From the NCBI GenBank assembly GCA_900552285.1, contig URYV01000032.1:1-12759 (forward strand): a DNA stretch of 12,759 nt, given 5' to 3'. The translations under genes were made by a program, and so were the position numbers. The notes under the pieces were generated by a model. The model worked only from the letters and a program-made list of their open reading frames with translations, had not been told where the DNA came from and made no database searches. This document shows, in pieces, positions 5,765-12,759 of the stretch; the stretch's first letter is position 1; each line of letters begins with the position of its first letter. This DNA is from an uncultured Oscillospiraceae bacterium (GTDB taxonomy: Bacteria; Bacillota; Clostridia; Oscillospirales; Acutalibacteraceae).

Positions 5765-6212
5765 GCTGCTCCCTCATTCTTTTTATATATCCCGTGGCAA
5801 GTGTGTCGCAGCGCTCATTTTCCGGGTGGCCCGCGTGACCCTTGACCCAAACGATTTTCACTTCATGCCTGTCGCAAAGCTCAAGGAGACTTTGCCAAAG
5901 GTCGCTGTTAAGTGCCGGCTTTTTGTCCGCTTTTTTCCAACCGTTCTTCTGCCATGATCTTGCCCAGCCCTTTGATATTCCGTCCGAAACATATTTGGAA
6001 TCGGTCGTCAACGTGACAAGACAGGGCTCGTTTAATTTCTCCAGCGCTTTTATAACGGCGGTCAACTCCATACGGTTATTTGTCGTTTCCGATTCTCCGC
6101 CCGAAAGCTCGATTTCGTGCTGTTTGTATCTCAACACGGCGCCCCAGCCGCCCGGTCCGGGATTGCCCGAACAGGCACCGTCGGTGAAAACCTCAACCTG
6201 TTTTTTACTCAT
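5757..6212 (-). CDS. rnhA: Ribonuclease HI
   Basis: Degrades the RNA strand of RNA-DNA hybrids, clearing R-loops and primers. Its 151 residues are close to the E. coli enzyme's 155. All four acidic active-site residues are visible: Asp11 in VEVFTDGACSGNPGPGGWG, Glu49 in NNRMELTAV, Asp71 in LTTDSKYV and Asp136 in NERCDTLA. The flexible catalytic histidine is His126 in VKGHAGHPEN. The basic handle region is present (QKNGWKKADKKPALNSDLW, 88-106). GGAG lies about 8 bases upstream of the ATG. It is the first gene of a two-gene operon with nth, divergent from rnj across 250 bases. Confidence 0.97.
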   Translation of the reverse strand: MSKKQVEVFTDGACSGNPGPGGWGAVLRYKQHEIELSGGESETTNNRMELTAVIKALEKLNEPCLVTLTTDSKYVSDGISKGWARSWQKNGWKKADKKPALNSDLWQSLLELCDRHEVKIVWVKGHAGHPENERCDTLATGYIKRMREQHD

Positions 6213-6242
6213 GCTTTTCTCCGTTTATCATATATTTAATTT

Positions 6243-6251
6243 ATTATAGCA
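6243..6251 (-). promoter_or_regulatory. Extended -10 promoter of rnhA-nth
   Basis: On the minus strand the sequence reads TGCTATAAT: a perfect TATAAT preceded by the TG of an extended -10 element. I see no good -35 hexamer 16-18 bases upstream, which fits extended -10 promoters. The leader to the rnhA ATG is about 25 bases. Confidence 0.7.
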
Positions 6252-6352
6252 TAAATCCCGTTAAAAAACGAGATGTATGATTAAAATTTTTTGCCGCGTC
6301 AATAATAAAACCGAAAGCCGTGCGCGGAAATCGCCTAAAGCCCCGACTTTAC

Positions 6353-6381
6353 TTGACAAAACGGGCAAAAGGTAGTAATAT
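6353..6381 (+). promoter_or_regulatory. Probable promoter of the rnj-gdpP-rplI operon
   Basis: TTGACA at 6353-6358 is clear. At 17 bases spacing the -10 is TAATAT (6376-6381), a four-of-six match. A perfect TATAAT at 6386-6391 is too far away to pair with this -35 and may be a second start on its own. Either choice gives a leader of roughly 65-75 bases containing the GC-rich hairpin at 6406. Confidence 0.6.
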
Positions 6382-6405
6382 AAAGTATAATTTATTTGAG
6401 GATTA

Positions 6406-6420
6406 GGGGCACGAGGCCCC
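6406..6420 (+). promoter_or_regulatory. GC-rich hairpin in the rnj leader
   Basis: GGGGC, loop ACGAG, GCCCC in an otherwise A/T-rich leader. No T-tract follows, so it is not a terminator. It lies about 20 bases before the GGAGG at 6444. Being near the mRNA 5' end, it could shield it from 5'-to-3' decay by RNase J itself. Function is inferred. Confidence 0.45.
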
Positions 6421-6462
6421 AATACATAAAACAACAAAATTTTGGAGGTATGTTTACTTACT

Positions 6463-8313
6463 ATGACAAAATCAAATAATAACAAGGCCCCTTCTGCTCC
6501 GAAGAAAAACGGCAGAACGAGCCGTTCTTCGGTTACCGAAAAATCCGCAGAAAAGAAGGAAACGGTCAAGCGTTCGGAAAAATCTCAAAATTTTTCGGCA
6601 GGACGCAGAAACGCCCAGGGACACCGTTCAAAATCTCCGTCGAGAGGCAAAAAGACTCCGCCGCTTAAGATCATTTCTTTGGGCGGTCTTGACGAAATCG
6701 GCAAAAACATGACGGTTTACGAATACGGCAACGATATGTTTATTATCGACTGCGGTATGACCTTCCCCGATGACGAAATGCCCGGCGTCGACATAGTCAT
6801 CCCGGATTTCAGCTATGTGGTCAAAAATGCCGATAGGGTAAAGGGTCTTGTCATAACCCACGGTCATGAGGACCATATCGGAGGAATTCCGTATCTTCTC
6901 AAGGTGCTTAATTGCCCGATTTATGCCACAAAACTGACGGTCGGTCTTATCGAGGGAAAATTAAAGGAACACGGCCTGCTTTCCAAGGCAAAGCTTAACA
7001 TTGTGAAGCCCGGGGACACCGTGACTCTCGGCTGCTTTAAAACCGAGTTTATTCATGTCAATCATTCCATTCCCGATTCGGTTGCCGTTGCGGTCAAAAC
7101 ACCCGTCGGAACAATTGTCCACACGGGAGATTTCAAAATCGACAGTACTCCCATAGACGGTGAAATGATTGATTTCGCCAAGTTTTCCGAGCTTGGAAAA
7201 AAAGGTGTGCTTGCGCTGCTTATGGACTCCACCAATGCCACTCGACCGGGTTTTACCATGAGCGAAAAAATCGTGGGAGCAAGCCTTTCGCATATTTTTA
7301 AGGACGCAGGCGGCAAGCGAATAGTTGTCGCGACCTTCTCGAGCAACATCCACCGAGTTCAGCAGATCGTTGACGAGGCTGTAAAATGCGGAAGAAAGGT
7401 GGCCGTTTCGGGGCGGAGCATGATTAACGTGGTGACCATCGCCACAGAACTCGGCTACCTTAAAATCCCTAAGGGCGTGCTTATCGACATTGACCTTATT
7501 AAAAATTATACCGACGACAAGCTTGTCATAATCACCACCGGGTCTCAGGGCGAGGCCATGTCGGCTCTGCATCGTATGGCTTTCGGCGACCACCGCAAGG
7601 TTACGGTGGGACCAAACGACCTTATTGTTATTTCGGCGAATCCCATTCCCGGAAACGAAAAGACAGTCAACATTGTCATAAACGAGCTTATGAAGCTTGG
7701 CGCCGAGGTTGTGTATGAGCGTATGTATGACGTTCATGTGTCGGGTCATGCCTGCCAGGAAGAGCTTAAAATGATGATGGGAATGATAAATCCCAAATTC
7801 TTTATTCCCGTTCACGGCGAGCAGATGCATCTGCGTAAAAACGCGCAGCTTGCCGTTCAAATGGGTATACCCAAGGAAAATATAGTTATTTCCGACATCG
7901 GAAAGGTTATAGAGCTTACAAAGAAAAGCATAAAAATCACCGACGAGGTTCCGTCGGGCAAGGTCTTTGTCGACGGTCTCGGCGTGGGTGATGTCGGAAG
8001 CATTGTGCTCCGAGACCGTAAGCACCTTTCGGAGGACGGAATTATCATCGTCGCCATAACCATGGACAAGGAGAGCGGAGATATTCTTTCGGGTCCCGAG
8101 CTCATTTCAAGAGGCTTTGTTTATGTCAGAGAAAGCGAACAGCTGCTTGACAATGCTCGCAATGTGGTCAACAGATCTCTTGACTACTGTTATGACAACA
8201 ACATTACCGATTGGAGCTCGATTAAAAACGAGGTTCGGGATTCGCTTTCGAGATTTTTATATCAGAAAACCCGGAGAAGTCCGATGATTCTTCCGGTTAT
8301 AATGCAAATCTGA
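6463..8313 (+). CDS. rnj: Ribonuclease J (metallo-beta-lactamase/beta-CASP RNase) with basic N-terminal tail
   Basis: A 616-residue endo- and 5'-to-3' exoribonuclease central to mRNA decay and rRNA maturation. Residues 1-67 are low-complexity and basic (19 Lys/Arg against 4 Glu; rich in Ser, Asn, Pro). The catalytic core starts at PPLKIISLGGLDEIGKN. Zinc ligands: HGHEDH at 133-138, His220 in HTGDFKID, and His451 in IPVHGEQMH. The beta-CASP domain contains VVATFSSNIHR, TTGSQGE and HVSGHACQEE (425-434). The C-terminal domain ends in QKTRRSPMILPVIMQI. ATG 6463 was chosen because the frame's only upstream option is TTG 6442, which overlaps the ribosome binding site. The GGAGG (6444-6448) is 14 bases away, unusually far, and an out-of-frame ATG at 6450 lies between. 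It is the first gene of an operon; gdpP follows after 19 bases. Confidence 0.95.
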   Translation: MTKSNNNKAPSAPKKNGRTSRSSVTEKSAEKKETVKRSEKSQNFSAGRRNAQGHRSKSPSRGKKTPPLKIISLGGLDEIGKNMTVYEYGNDMFIIDCGMTFPDDEMPGVDIVIPDFSYVVKNADRVKGLVITHGHEDHIGGIPYLLKVLNCPIYATKLTVGLIEGKLKEHGLLSKAKLNIVKPGDTVTLGCFKTEFIHVNHSIPDSVAVAVKTPVGTIVHTGDFKIDSTPIDGEMIDFAKFSELGKKGVLALLMDSTNATRPGFTMSEKIVGASLSHIFKDAGGKRIVVATFSSNIHRVQQIVDEAVKCGRKVAVSGRSMINVVTIATELGYLKIPKGVLIDIDLIKNYTDDKLVIITTGSQGEAMSALHRMAFGDHRKVTVGPNDLIVISANPIPGNEKTVNIVINELMKLGAEVVYERMYDVHVSGHACQEELKMMMGMINPKFFIPVHGEQMHLRKNAQLAVQMGIPKENIVISDIGKVIELTKKSIKITDEVPSGKVFVDGLGVGDVGSIVLRDRKHLSEDGIIIVAITMDKESGDILSGPELISRGFVYVRESEQLLDNARNVVNRSLDYCYDNNITDWSSIKNEVRDSLSRFLYQKTRRSPMILPVIMQI

Positions 8314-8332
8314 TCAGCGGGAGGTCTGTTTT

Positions 8333-10306
8333 GTGAGGAAAAACACTCATAGTGACCGTTCAACAGCCACCTTTAATACTGTTATAACAATTTTCTTTGC
8401 GGTTCTTTTGGCACAAACCGCCGCAGTATACATCCTTTCGGGAAACATAGTTTGTCTGTTTGTTTCCGCAGGGGTTATGCTTTTGTGCGCCGGTATAGTT
8501 TACTTTTGCAAAAACCGCTTAAGCTCATATTTCTTCAGCTTCTATTCGGGAACGGTCGAAAAGCTGAAAACTCCAGATTCAGATCTTTTCACCAATTTCA
8601 CCATGCCGGTTTTGCTTTTAAAGGGCAACAAAATCGTGTGGTATAACAAGCGTTTCCGCACCGACGTGCTCAAGGGAAAGGATGTTTTGGGCGATCTTCC
8701 CGACGAGATCTTCCCCGAGACCGTTCGATCGGCCATTTCCGTTTCCGACCGCGCCGACGTTTCCTTCGGCGGCAGAAAATATACCGTTTATAAAACCTGC
8801 TACGAGGCGGGCGGGGAAAAATTCGACACGCTTTATTTTGTCGATGTGACCGACCTTAAAAGGATTGCCGATGAATTTGACGCAAGCCGCCCGGTGGTCA
8901 TGATAATGTCGATCGACTCCTTTGACGAATTGACGGTGAATTTGGCCGAAAGCGAGCGCGCTTCGGTCAGAGGTCAGATTGAAAGGGAAATCGAGGCCTT
9001 TGCCTCAAAGACCGACGGCTTTATGAAAAAGCTCAACAATCACACATATCTTTTTGTGTTAAACGAGCGCGGTTTTGCACTTATGAAGGCCGAAAAATTC
9101 GACGTGCTTGACAAGGTTAGAAATTTAAAGGTGCACGGCGATAAAAACGCGACCCTTTCCATAGGTGTCGGAAGGGGAGACAAAAACCTTAAGGACTGCG
9201 AATTGAGCGCCAGACAGGCTCTCGAAATGGCACAGGGGCGCGGCGGAGATCAGACCGCGGTCAAGCGTCTCAACAATTTCGAATTCTTCGGCGGAATAAG
9301 CAGCAAGGGCGTGGAAAAGCGAACAAAGGTCAAGACGAGAGTCATTGCTGCCGCCCTTAAAGAGCTTATAAGGGGAAGCGACTGCGTTTTTATCGTGGGG
9401 CACAAATACGGTGACCTTGACAGTCTCGGCGCTTCCATAGGACTTTGGAAGGCCGTTCACACAATAGGACCCAAGGGATATATTGTGCTCAATCGTGAGC
9501 AGCATCTTGCAAAACAGCTTATCGACCGAGTTGATAAAAAATATGACAAGGGCGTTATTATAAGCGGCGAAAAGGCCATGAGCCTTATAACCAAGAAAAG
9601 CCTTGTTATCGTGGTTGACACCCACCGAAAGGACTTTATAGACGCTCCCGATTTGTTTTCTGTTTGCTCTACCAAGGTTGTCATCGACCACCATCGCAAA
9701 AATGTTGACTTTATCGACGATGCGGTTATTTTCTATCATGAACCCTATGCGTCGTCGGCTTGTGAAATGGTTTGCGAGCTTTTGCAGTATATGGGCGACG
9801 ATATTATCGAAAAGCCCGAGGCCGAGGCGCTTTTTGCCGGAATTATGCTTGACACAAGAAACTTTGTGCTGAGGACCGGAGTAAGAACCTTTGAGGCGTC
9901 GGCCTATCTGCGGGGAAGGGACGCCGACCCCGTGGAGGTTAAAAAGCTTTTTGCCGATTCCATGGACGTTTATAAGGAACGTTCAAAAATCGTGGCATCG
10001 GCCAAGCGGTTCGGCCGTTGCGCCATTTCGGTGGATACCGCCGACGGTGGTTCGCGTGTTGCGGCGTCTCAGGCTGCCGATGAGCTGCTTAATATTGAAA
10101 ATGTCGACGCGTCCTTTGTTATATACAAATCTCCCGACACCGTCAACATTTCGGCACGTTCACTCGGAGCCGTAAATGTTCAGGTTATTATGGAGGAACT
10201 GGGAGGCGGCGGACACCACACCATGTCGGCGGCTCAGCTTCGCGATTGCGACACGGATACAGCGGAAAAAATGCTTTTGGAAGCCATTTCAAAGCACGAA
10301 AAATAA
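8333..10306 (+). CDS. gdpP: Cyclic-di-AMP phosphodiesterase GdpP (membrane, PAS, degenerate GGDEF, DHH/DHHA1)
   Basis: Hydrolyses the second messenger c-di-AMP, which controls potassium, osmotic and cell-wall balance. At 657 residues it nearly equals the B. subtilis protein. Order: two membrane helices (about 14-35 and 38-59); a PAS-like region (about 85-170); a degenerate GGDEF domain (about 183-315) where the signature is replaced by NNHTY, as usual in this family; then the DHH domain with GHKYGDLDSLG (His357, Asp361, Asp363), VVDTHR (Asp429), IDHHRK (Asp452, His453, His454) and MLDTR (Asp507); and DHHA1 with GGGGHHTMSAAQ (from 624). All catalytic metal ligands appear intact. The start is GTG, favoured by GGGAGG at 8319-8324, 8 bases upstream. 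It follows rnj by 19 bases and precedes rplI by 18. The gdpP-rplI order is common in Firmicutes. Confidence 0.95.
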   Translation: MRKNTHSDRSTATFNTVITIFFAVLLAQTAAVYILSGNIVCLFVSAGVMLLCAGIVYFCKNRLSSYFFSFYSGTVEKLKTPDSDLFTNFTMPVLLLKGNKIVWYNKRFRTDVLKGKDVLGDLPDEIFPETVRSAISVSDRADVSFGGRKYTVYKTCYEAGGEKFDTLYFVDVTDLKRIADEFDASRPVVMIMSIDSFDELTVNLAESERASVRGQIEREIEAFASKTDGFMKKLNNHTYLFVLNERGFALMKAEKFDVLDKVRNLKVHGDKNATLSIGVGRGDKNLKDCELSARQALEMAQGRGGDQTAVKRLNNFEFFGGISSKGVEKRTKVKTRVIAAALKELIRGSDCVFIVGHKYGDLDSLGASIGLWKAVHTIGPKGYIVLNREQHLAKQLIDRVDKKYDKGVIISGEKAMSLITKKSLVIVVDTHRKDFIDAPDLFSVCSTKVVIDHHRKNVDFIDDAVIFYHEPYASSACEMVCELLQYMGDDIIEKPEAEALFAGIMLDTRNFVLRTGVRTFEASAYLRGRDADPVEVKKLFADSMDVYKERSKIVASAKRFGRCAISVDTADGGSRVAASQAADELLNIENVDASFVIYKSPDTVNISARSLGAVNVQVIMEELGGGGHHTMSAAQLRDCDTDTAEKMLLEAISKHEK

Positions 10307-10324
10307 AGAAAAGAGGTCAAAATT

Positions 10325-10768
10325 ATGAAGGTAGTGCTCAGTAAAGATATAAAAGGCACCGGTAAGGCGGGCGAGCTTCACGAGGTGTCGGACGGATACG
10401 CAAGAAATTTTCTTTTTCCCCGCGGTCTTGCGGTGGAAGCAAACGCCCAGGCCATGAATGAGCTCAAAAACCGCGAGGCATCGGCCGCCTTTAAAAAGAA
10501 AAAGGCCGACGAAGAGGCAAGAGACATTGCCTCCAAAATCGGCGGTAAAAAGGTACATATTTCGGCCAAGGGCGGTTCAAACGGACGTCTTTTCGGTTCG
10601 GTCACAACTTCGGAAATTGCCGAGGCAATAAAGAAGGATTTCGGCTGCAACATCGACAAGAAAAAGATTTCCCTTTCAACCGATATTAAAAACTACGGCG
10701 AATACAGCGCCACCGTCAAGCTTTTCGGCGGTGTGACTGCAGAGGTCACCGTTGAGGTCGGCGAATAA
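10325..10768 (+). CDS. rplI: 50S ribosomal protein L9
   Basis: A large-subunit protein that binds 23S rRNA near the L1 stalk and supports reading-frame maintenance. At 147 residues it is typical. The N-terminal domain has the signature MKVVLSKDIKGTGKAGELHEVSDGYARNFLFPRGLA, joined by a long charged central helix (about 41-75, with KNREASAAFKKKKADEEA) to the C-terminal domain from about 80 (GRLFGSVTTSEIAEAI and EYSATVKLFGGVTAEVTVEV). AGAGG lies about 11 bases before the ATG. It is the last gene of the rnj-gdpP-rplI run. In many Firmicutes the replicative helicase gene follows rplI; here the run ends at a stem-loop facing uraA. Confidence 0.97.
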   Translation: MKVVLSKDIKGTGKAGELHEVSDGYARNFLFPRGLAVEANAQAMNELKNREASAAFKKKKADEEARDIASKIGGKKVHISAKGGSNGRLFGSVTTSEIAEAIKKDFGCNIDKKKISLSTDIKNYGEYSATVKLFGGVTAEVTVEVGE

Positions 10769-10785
10769 TTCAAATCATTGCATTT

Positions 10786-10820
10786 AAAAAGAGGTTCGAA
10801 GATTTTCTTCGAACCTCTTA
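10786..10820. terminator. Bidirectional stem-loop between rplI and uraA
   Basis: AAGAGGTTCGAAGA (10789-10802) pairs perfectly with its complement at 10806-10819 around a TTT loop, a 14-bp stem. On the minus strand it is followed by five T and then A-rich sequence, making a good terminator for pyrR-uraA. On the plus strand only a short TTAAATT follows, so rplI termination relies more on stem strength. Confidence 0.85.
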
Positions 10821-10836
10821 AATTATGTTCTAAAGT

Positions 10837-12225
10837 TTAAAGAACATCTTCGGTTTCGTTTTCCTTCTTGGCCTTTTTGCCGATAAGATTTACGATTATT
10901 CCGAGAATAAGCGCGCAGGCAACGGTCTTGAGGGTGATTTTTCCGAAGGTGAGAGCAAAGTTACCGATACCGGCGATAAGGATGACCGAAGCGGTAAAGA
11001 GATTGCTGTTTTCGTCAAGATCAACCTTCTGAAGCATTTTAAGACCCGATACGGCTATAAATCCGTAAAGCGCTACGCACACGCCGCCCATTACGCAGGA
11101 GGGAATAGAGGAGAGGAAGAGCACAAAGGGAGTGAAGAAGGAGATGATGATGGCAAGAATTGCGGCGCCGAGAATGGAAACGACCGATGCGTTCTTGGTG
11201 ATTGCGACACAGCCTACCGACTCGCCGTAGGTGGTGTTGGGGCAGCCGCCGAAGAGAGCGCCGGCCATGGAGCCCACGCCGTCGCCGAGGAGGGTGCGGG
11301 AAAGACCGGGGTCCTCAAGAAGTTCGCGCTCGATGATGGTGGAAAGGTTTTTGTGGTCGGCAATGTGTTCGGCAAAAACAACGAATGCAACGGGCACATA
11401 TGCCACGGCAAGGGTTGCGATGTAGGAGCCGGAGAGCTCGCCGAAACCGCTGAATGCGGTGAGGAAGGTGAAGTTAGGAACCGACACAAAGGTAGAAAGG
11501 TCGATGTTTTTGAAGTTGTCGGCGATAGGAGCAAAATTGATGAGCTGCATGGCCTCGTTTCCGGTGCTGTTTCCGATTGCGGTAAATACGGCGGCAACGG
11601 CATATCCGGCAACAATACCTATAACAAAGGGAACGAGTTTCATCATCTTTTTGCCGTAGATTGAGCAAAGCATGATGACAAGCAAAGTTATAAGACCGCA
11701 GACAATGGAAAGGCCTGTTTTTTCGTTCATTACATAGGACGAGGTGGCGGCGTCAAACTGGGCTCCGCCGGTCAGGTCGCCGATAGCGTTTCCGGCAAGC
11801 GAAAGGCCGATGATTGCAACGGTGGGTCCGATGACGACGGGGGGCATGATTTTGGAAATCCATTTTACCCCCGCAACCTTTACGATTATGGCGAGAAGCA
11901 CATAAACAAGGCCTGCGAACACGGCGCCGAGAATCAGTCCGAGGTAGCCGAGAGCCATGGAAACGCCGCCTGCAAAGGCAGAACCCATGGATCCGATAAA
12001 GGCAAAGGAAGAACCGAGGAACACGGGGCTTTTAAATTTGGTAAAAAGAAGATAAACAATTGTTCCGACGCCTGCGCCGAAAAGAGCGGCGGAAGGGGTC
12101 AGGCCGTTTCCGATGATGTTGGGCACGGCAATGGTTGCCGCCATAATGGCGAGCAGCTGCTGGAGCGAGAACACCAACAGTTGGCCGAATTTCGGCCGAT
12201 CGTTTACGTCGTAAATCAGTTTCAT
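10837..12225 (-). CDS. uraA: Uracil permease (NCS2/NAT family)
   Basis: An inner-membrane proton-coupled uracil transporter for pyrimidine salvage. The 462 residues contain a long series of hydrophobic segments consistent with the 14-helix NCS2 fold. Family marks: the opening FGQLLVFSLQQLLAIMAATIAVP, MPPVVIGPTVAIIGL (127-141), FAEHIADHKNL with Glu286 and GGCPNTTYGESVGCVAIT (326-343) with Glu335; these two glutamates match the substrate/proton residues of E. coli UraA (Glu241, Glu290). The start at 12225 was chosen because GGAGG lies 6 bases upstream and MKLIYDVNDRP is a typical beginning. The frame stays open further into pyrR, but that extension is soluble nonsense and overlaps a conserved gene. 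It lies 37 bases downstream of pyrR with no terminator in that direction, so the two are probably co-transcribed under PyrR control. Confidence 0.95.
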   Translation of the reverse strand: MKLIYDVNDRPKFGQLLVFSLQQLLAIMAATIAVPNIIGNGLTPSAALFGAGVGTIVYLLFTKFKSPVFLGSSFAFIGSMGSAFAGGVSMALGYLGLILGAVFAGLVYVLLAIIVKVAGVKWISKIMPPVVIGPTVAIIGLSLAGNAIGDLTGGAQFDAATSSYVMNEKTGLSIVCGLITLLVIMLCSIYGKKMMKLVPFVIGIVAGYAVAAVFTAIGNSTGNEAMQLINFAPIADNFKNIDLSTFVSVPNFTFLTAFSGFGELSGSYIATLAVAYVPVAFVVFAEHIADHKNLSTIIERELLEDPGLSRTLLGDGVGSMAGALFGGCPNTTYGESVGCVAITKNASVVSILGAAILAIIISFFTPFVLFLSSIPSCVMGGVCVALYGFIAVSGLKMLQKVDLDENSNLFTASVILIAGIGNFALTFGKITLKTVACALILGIIVNLIGKKAKKENETEDVL

Positions 12226-12243
12226 AATTTTCCTCCTATATTT

Positions 12244-12257
12244 AAGGCTTTCGCCTT
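12244..12257 (-). other. Short GAAA-capped hairpin in the pyrR-uraA gap
   Basis: On the transcribed strand AAGGC, GAAA, GCCTT: a 5-bp stem with a GNRA tetraloop between the pyrR stop codon and the uraA ribosome binding site. No T-run follows in the direction of transcription, so it is not a terminator. The 37-base gap is too short for a PyrR attenuator, and I see no PyrR-binding consensus here. Confidence 0.3.
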
Positions 12258-12262
12258 TTTTA

Positions 12263-12759
12263 CTAATCTCCGAGAATAAAAACTCCCGTCTCTCCGTCGG
12301 TTTCGTCAAGCTTGACCGAAACCACCTCGGATTTTGAGGTTGGAATGTTTTTTCCGACAAAATCGGCCCGTATGGGAAGCTCGCGGTGGCCCCTGTCGAC
12401 AAGTACGGCAAGCTGAATGGCGGCGGGACGTCCGATGGACATGACCGCATCCATAGCGGCTCTTGCCGTTCTGCCCGTGAAAAGCACGTCATCCACAAGA
12501 ATGACCGTCTTATCCACAATGTCAAAGGAAATGTCGGTACGGTTAACCACCGGGTCGCTACTGACCCTGCTTAAATCATCACGATAAAGGGTGATGTCGA
12601 GCGTTCCGACGGGAATTTTTTTGCCTTCAAAGCCTTCGATATTTTGTGCCATGCGATTTGCGATGGGCACTCCTCGCGTTTTTATGCCGACAAAAACAAT
12701 GTTGTCGCATCCGTGGTTCTTTTCGGCAATTTGGTGAGATATTCTCACAAGGGCGCGGG
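12263..12759 (-). CDS. pyrR: Pyrimidine operon attenuation protein / uracil phosphoribosyltransferase (partial, 5' end outside window)
   Basis: An RNA-binding regulator that senses UMP/PRPP and promotes termination in pyr operon leaders; many members also make UMP from uracil and PRPP. 164 residues are visible. The frame continues to the window edge with RALVRISHQI, the usual region some 15-20 residues into PyrR, so the true start lies beyond base 12759; the GTG codon at 12748 is just an internal valine. Motifs: NIVFVGIKTRGVPIANRMA, VGTLDITLYRDDL, and the PRPP-binding VILVDDVLFTGRTARAAMDA. Its neighbour uraA supplies uracil and is a standard PyrR-controlled gene. The attenuator controlling both would be upstream, outside the window. 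Confidence 0.95.
   Translation of the reverse strand, partial: RALVRISHQIAEKNHGCDNIVFVGIKTRGVPIANRMAQNIEGFEGKKIPVGTLDITLYRDDLSRVSSDPVVNRTDISFDIVDKTVILVDDVLFTGRTARAAMDAVMSIGRPAAIQLAVLVDRGHRELPIRADFVGKNIPTSKSEVVSVKLDETDGETGVFILGD

Noticed and set aside
6442..6462. TTG at 6442 as the rnj start
   Set aside because: The codon overlaps the GGAGG itself, so it could not use it. ATG 6463 is preferred despite long spacing.
6213..6462. Possible small RNA or unlisted small gene in the largest gap
   Set aside because: Apart from the rnhA and rnj promoters, the GC hairpin and the ribosome binding site I see no terminator-ended transcript unit or credible reading frame.
6961..8025. A 354-codon open frame on the minus strand inside rnj
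   Set aside because: It lies antisense to the most conserved part of RNase J, has no ribosome binding site or recognisable domain, and reads as a shadow of the codon bias of the real gene. The same applies to antisense frames in purA, gdpP and uraA.
12226..12262. Possible PyrR-responsive attenuator between pyrR and uraA
   Set aside because: Only 37 bases with one 5-bp hairpin; no antiterminator/terminator pair and no PyrR-binding consensus.
12226..12525. N-terminal extension of the uraA frame into pyrR
   Set aside because: It overlaps conserved pyrR coding sequence and lacks transporter-like character. The start at 12225 has GGAGG at ideal spacing and the normal family N-terminus.

Overview
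The window looks like chromosomal DNA from an anaerobic, low-to-mid-GC Gram-positive bacterium of the class Clostridia, probably near the Ruminococcaceae/Oscillospiraceae. This is inferred from a PerR plus reverse-rubrerythrin pair (an anaerobe's peroxide defence), an RNase J / GdpP / L9 cluster, PyrR next to a uracil permease, a clostridial-style PurA, and strong AGGAGG-type ribosome binding sites. I see no rRNA, tRNA, CRISPR array, transposase or phage gene. Gene density is high and no gap exceeds 250 bases.

Layout, left to right. (1) 2-1553, + strand: the 3' end of purB and the complete purA, which together convert IMP to AMP, closed by a good intrinsic terminator. (2) 1628-2710, + strand: a self-contained oxidative-stress operon. 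A sigma-A type promoter overlaps a 25-base near-perfect palindrome (likely operator), followed by perR, a reverse rubrerythrin and a terminator. (3) 2743-5093, + strand: a single 757-residue secreted protein behind a consensus promoter. It has a signal peptide, a C39-like cysteine peptidase domain, two closely similar tandem beta-type domains and a third diverged one. It is the only clearly accessory gene. (4) 5135-6251, - strand: rnhA and nth, overlapping by 8 bases, sharing a stem-loop with the convergent secreted-protein gene. (5) 6353-10819, + strand: rnj (RNase J with a basic N-terminal tail), gdpP (c-di-AMP phosphodiesterase) and rplI (ribosomal protein L9), read as one operon. (6) 10837-12759, - strand: uraA and, running off the window edge, pyrR. 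These form the pyrimidine salvage/regulation pair and converge on rplI across a 14-bp stem-loop.

Most of the window is housekeeping: nucleotide synthesis and salvage, RNA decay, R-loop removal, base-excision repair and second-messenger turnover. I found no convincing new multi-gene system. The points most worth a second look are the secreted peptidase with repeated domains and its palindrome-covered promoter, the non-canonical active-site residues of PurA relative to the E. coli enzyme, the operator type in front of perR, and the unusual leader and start region of rnj.
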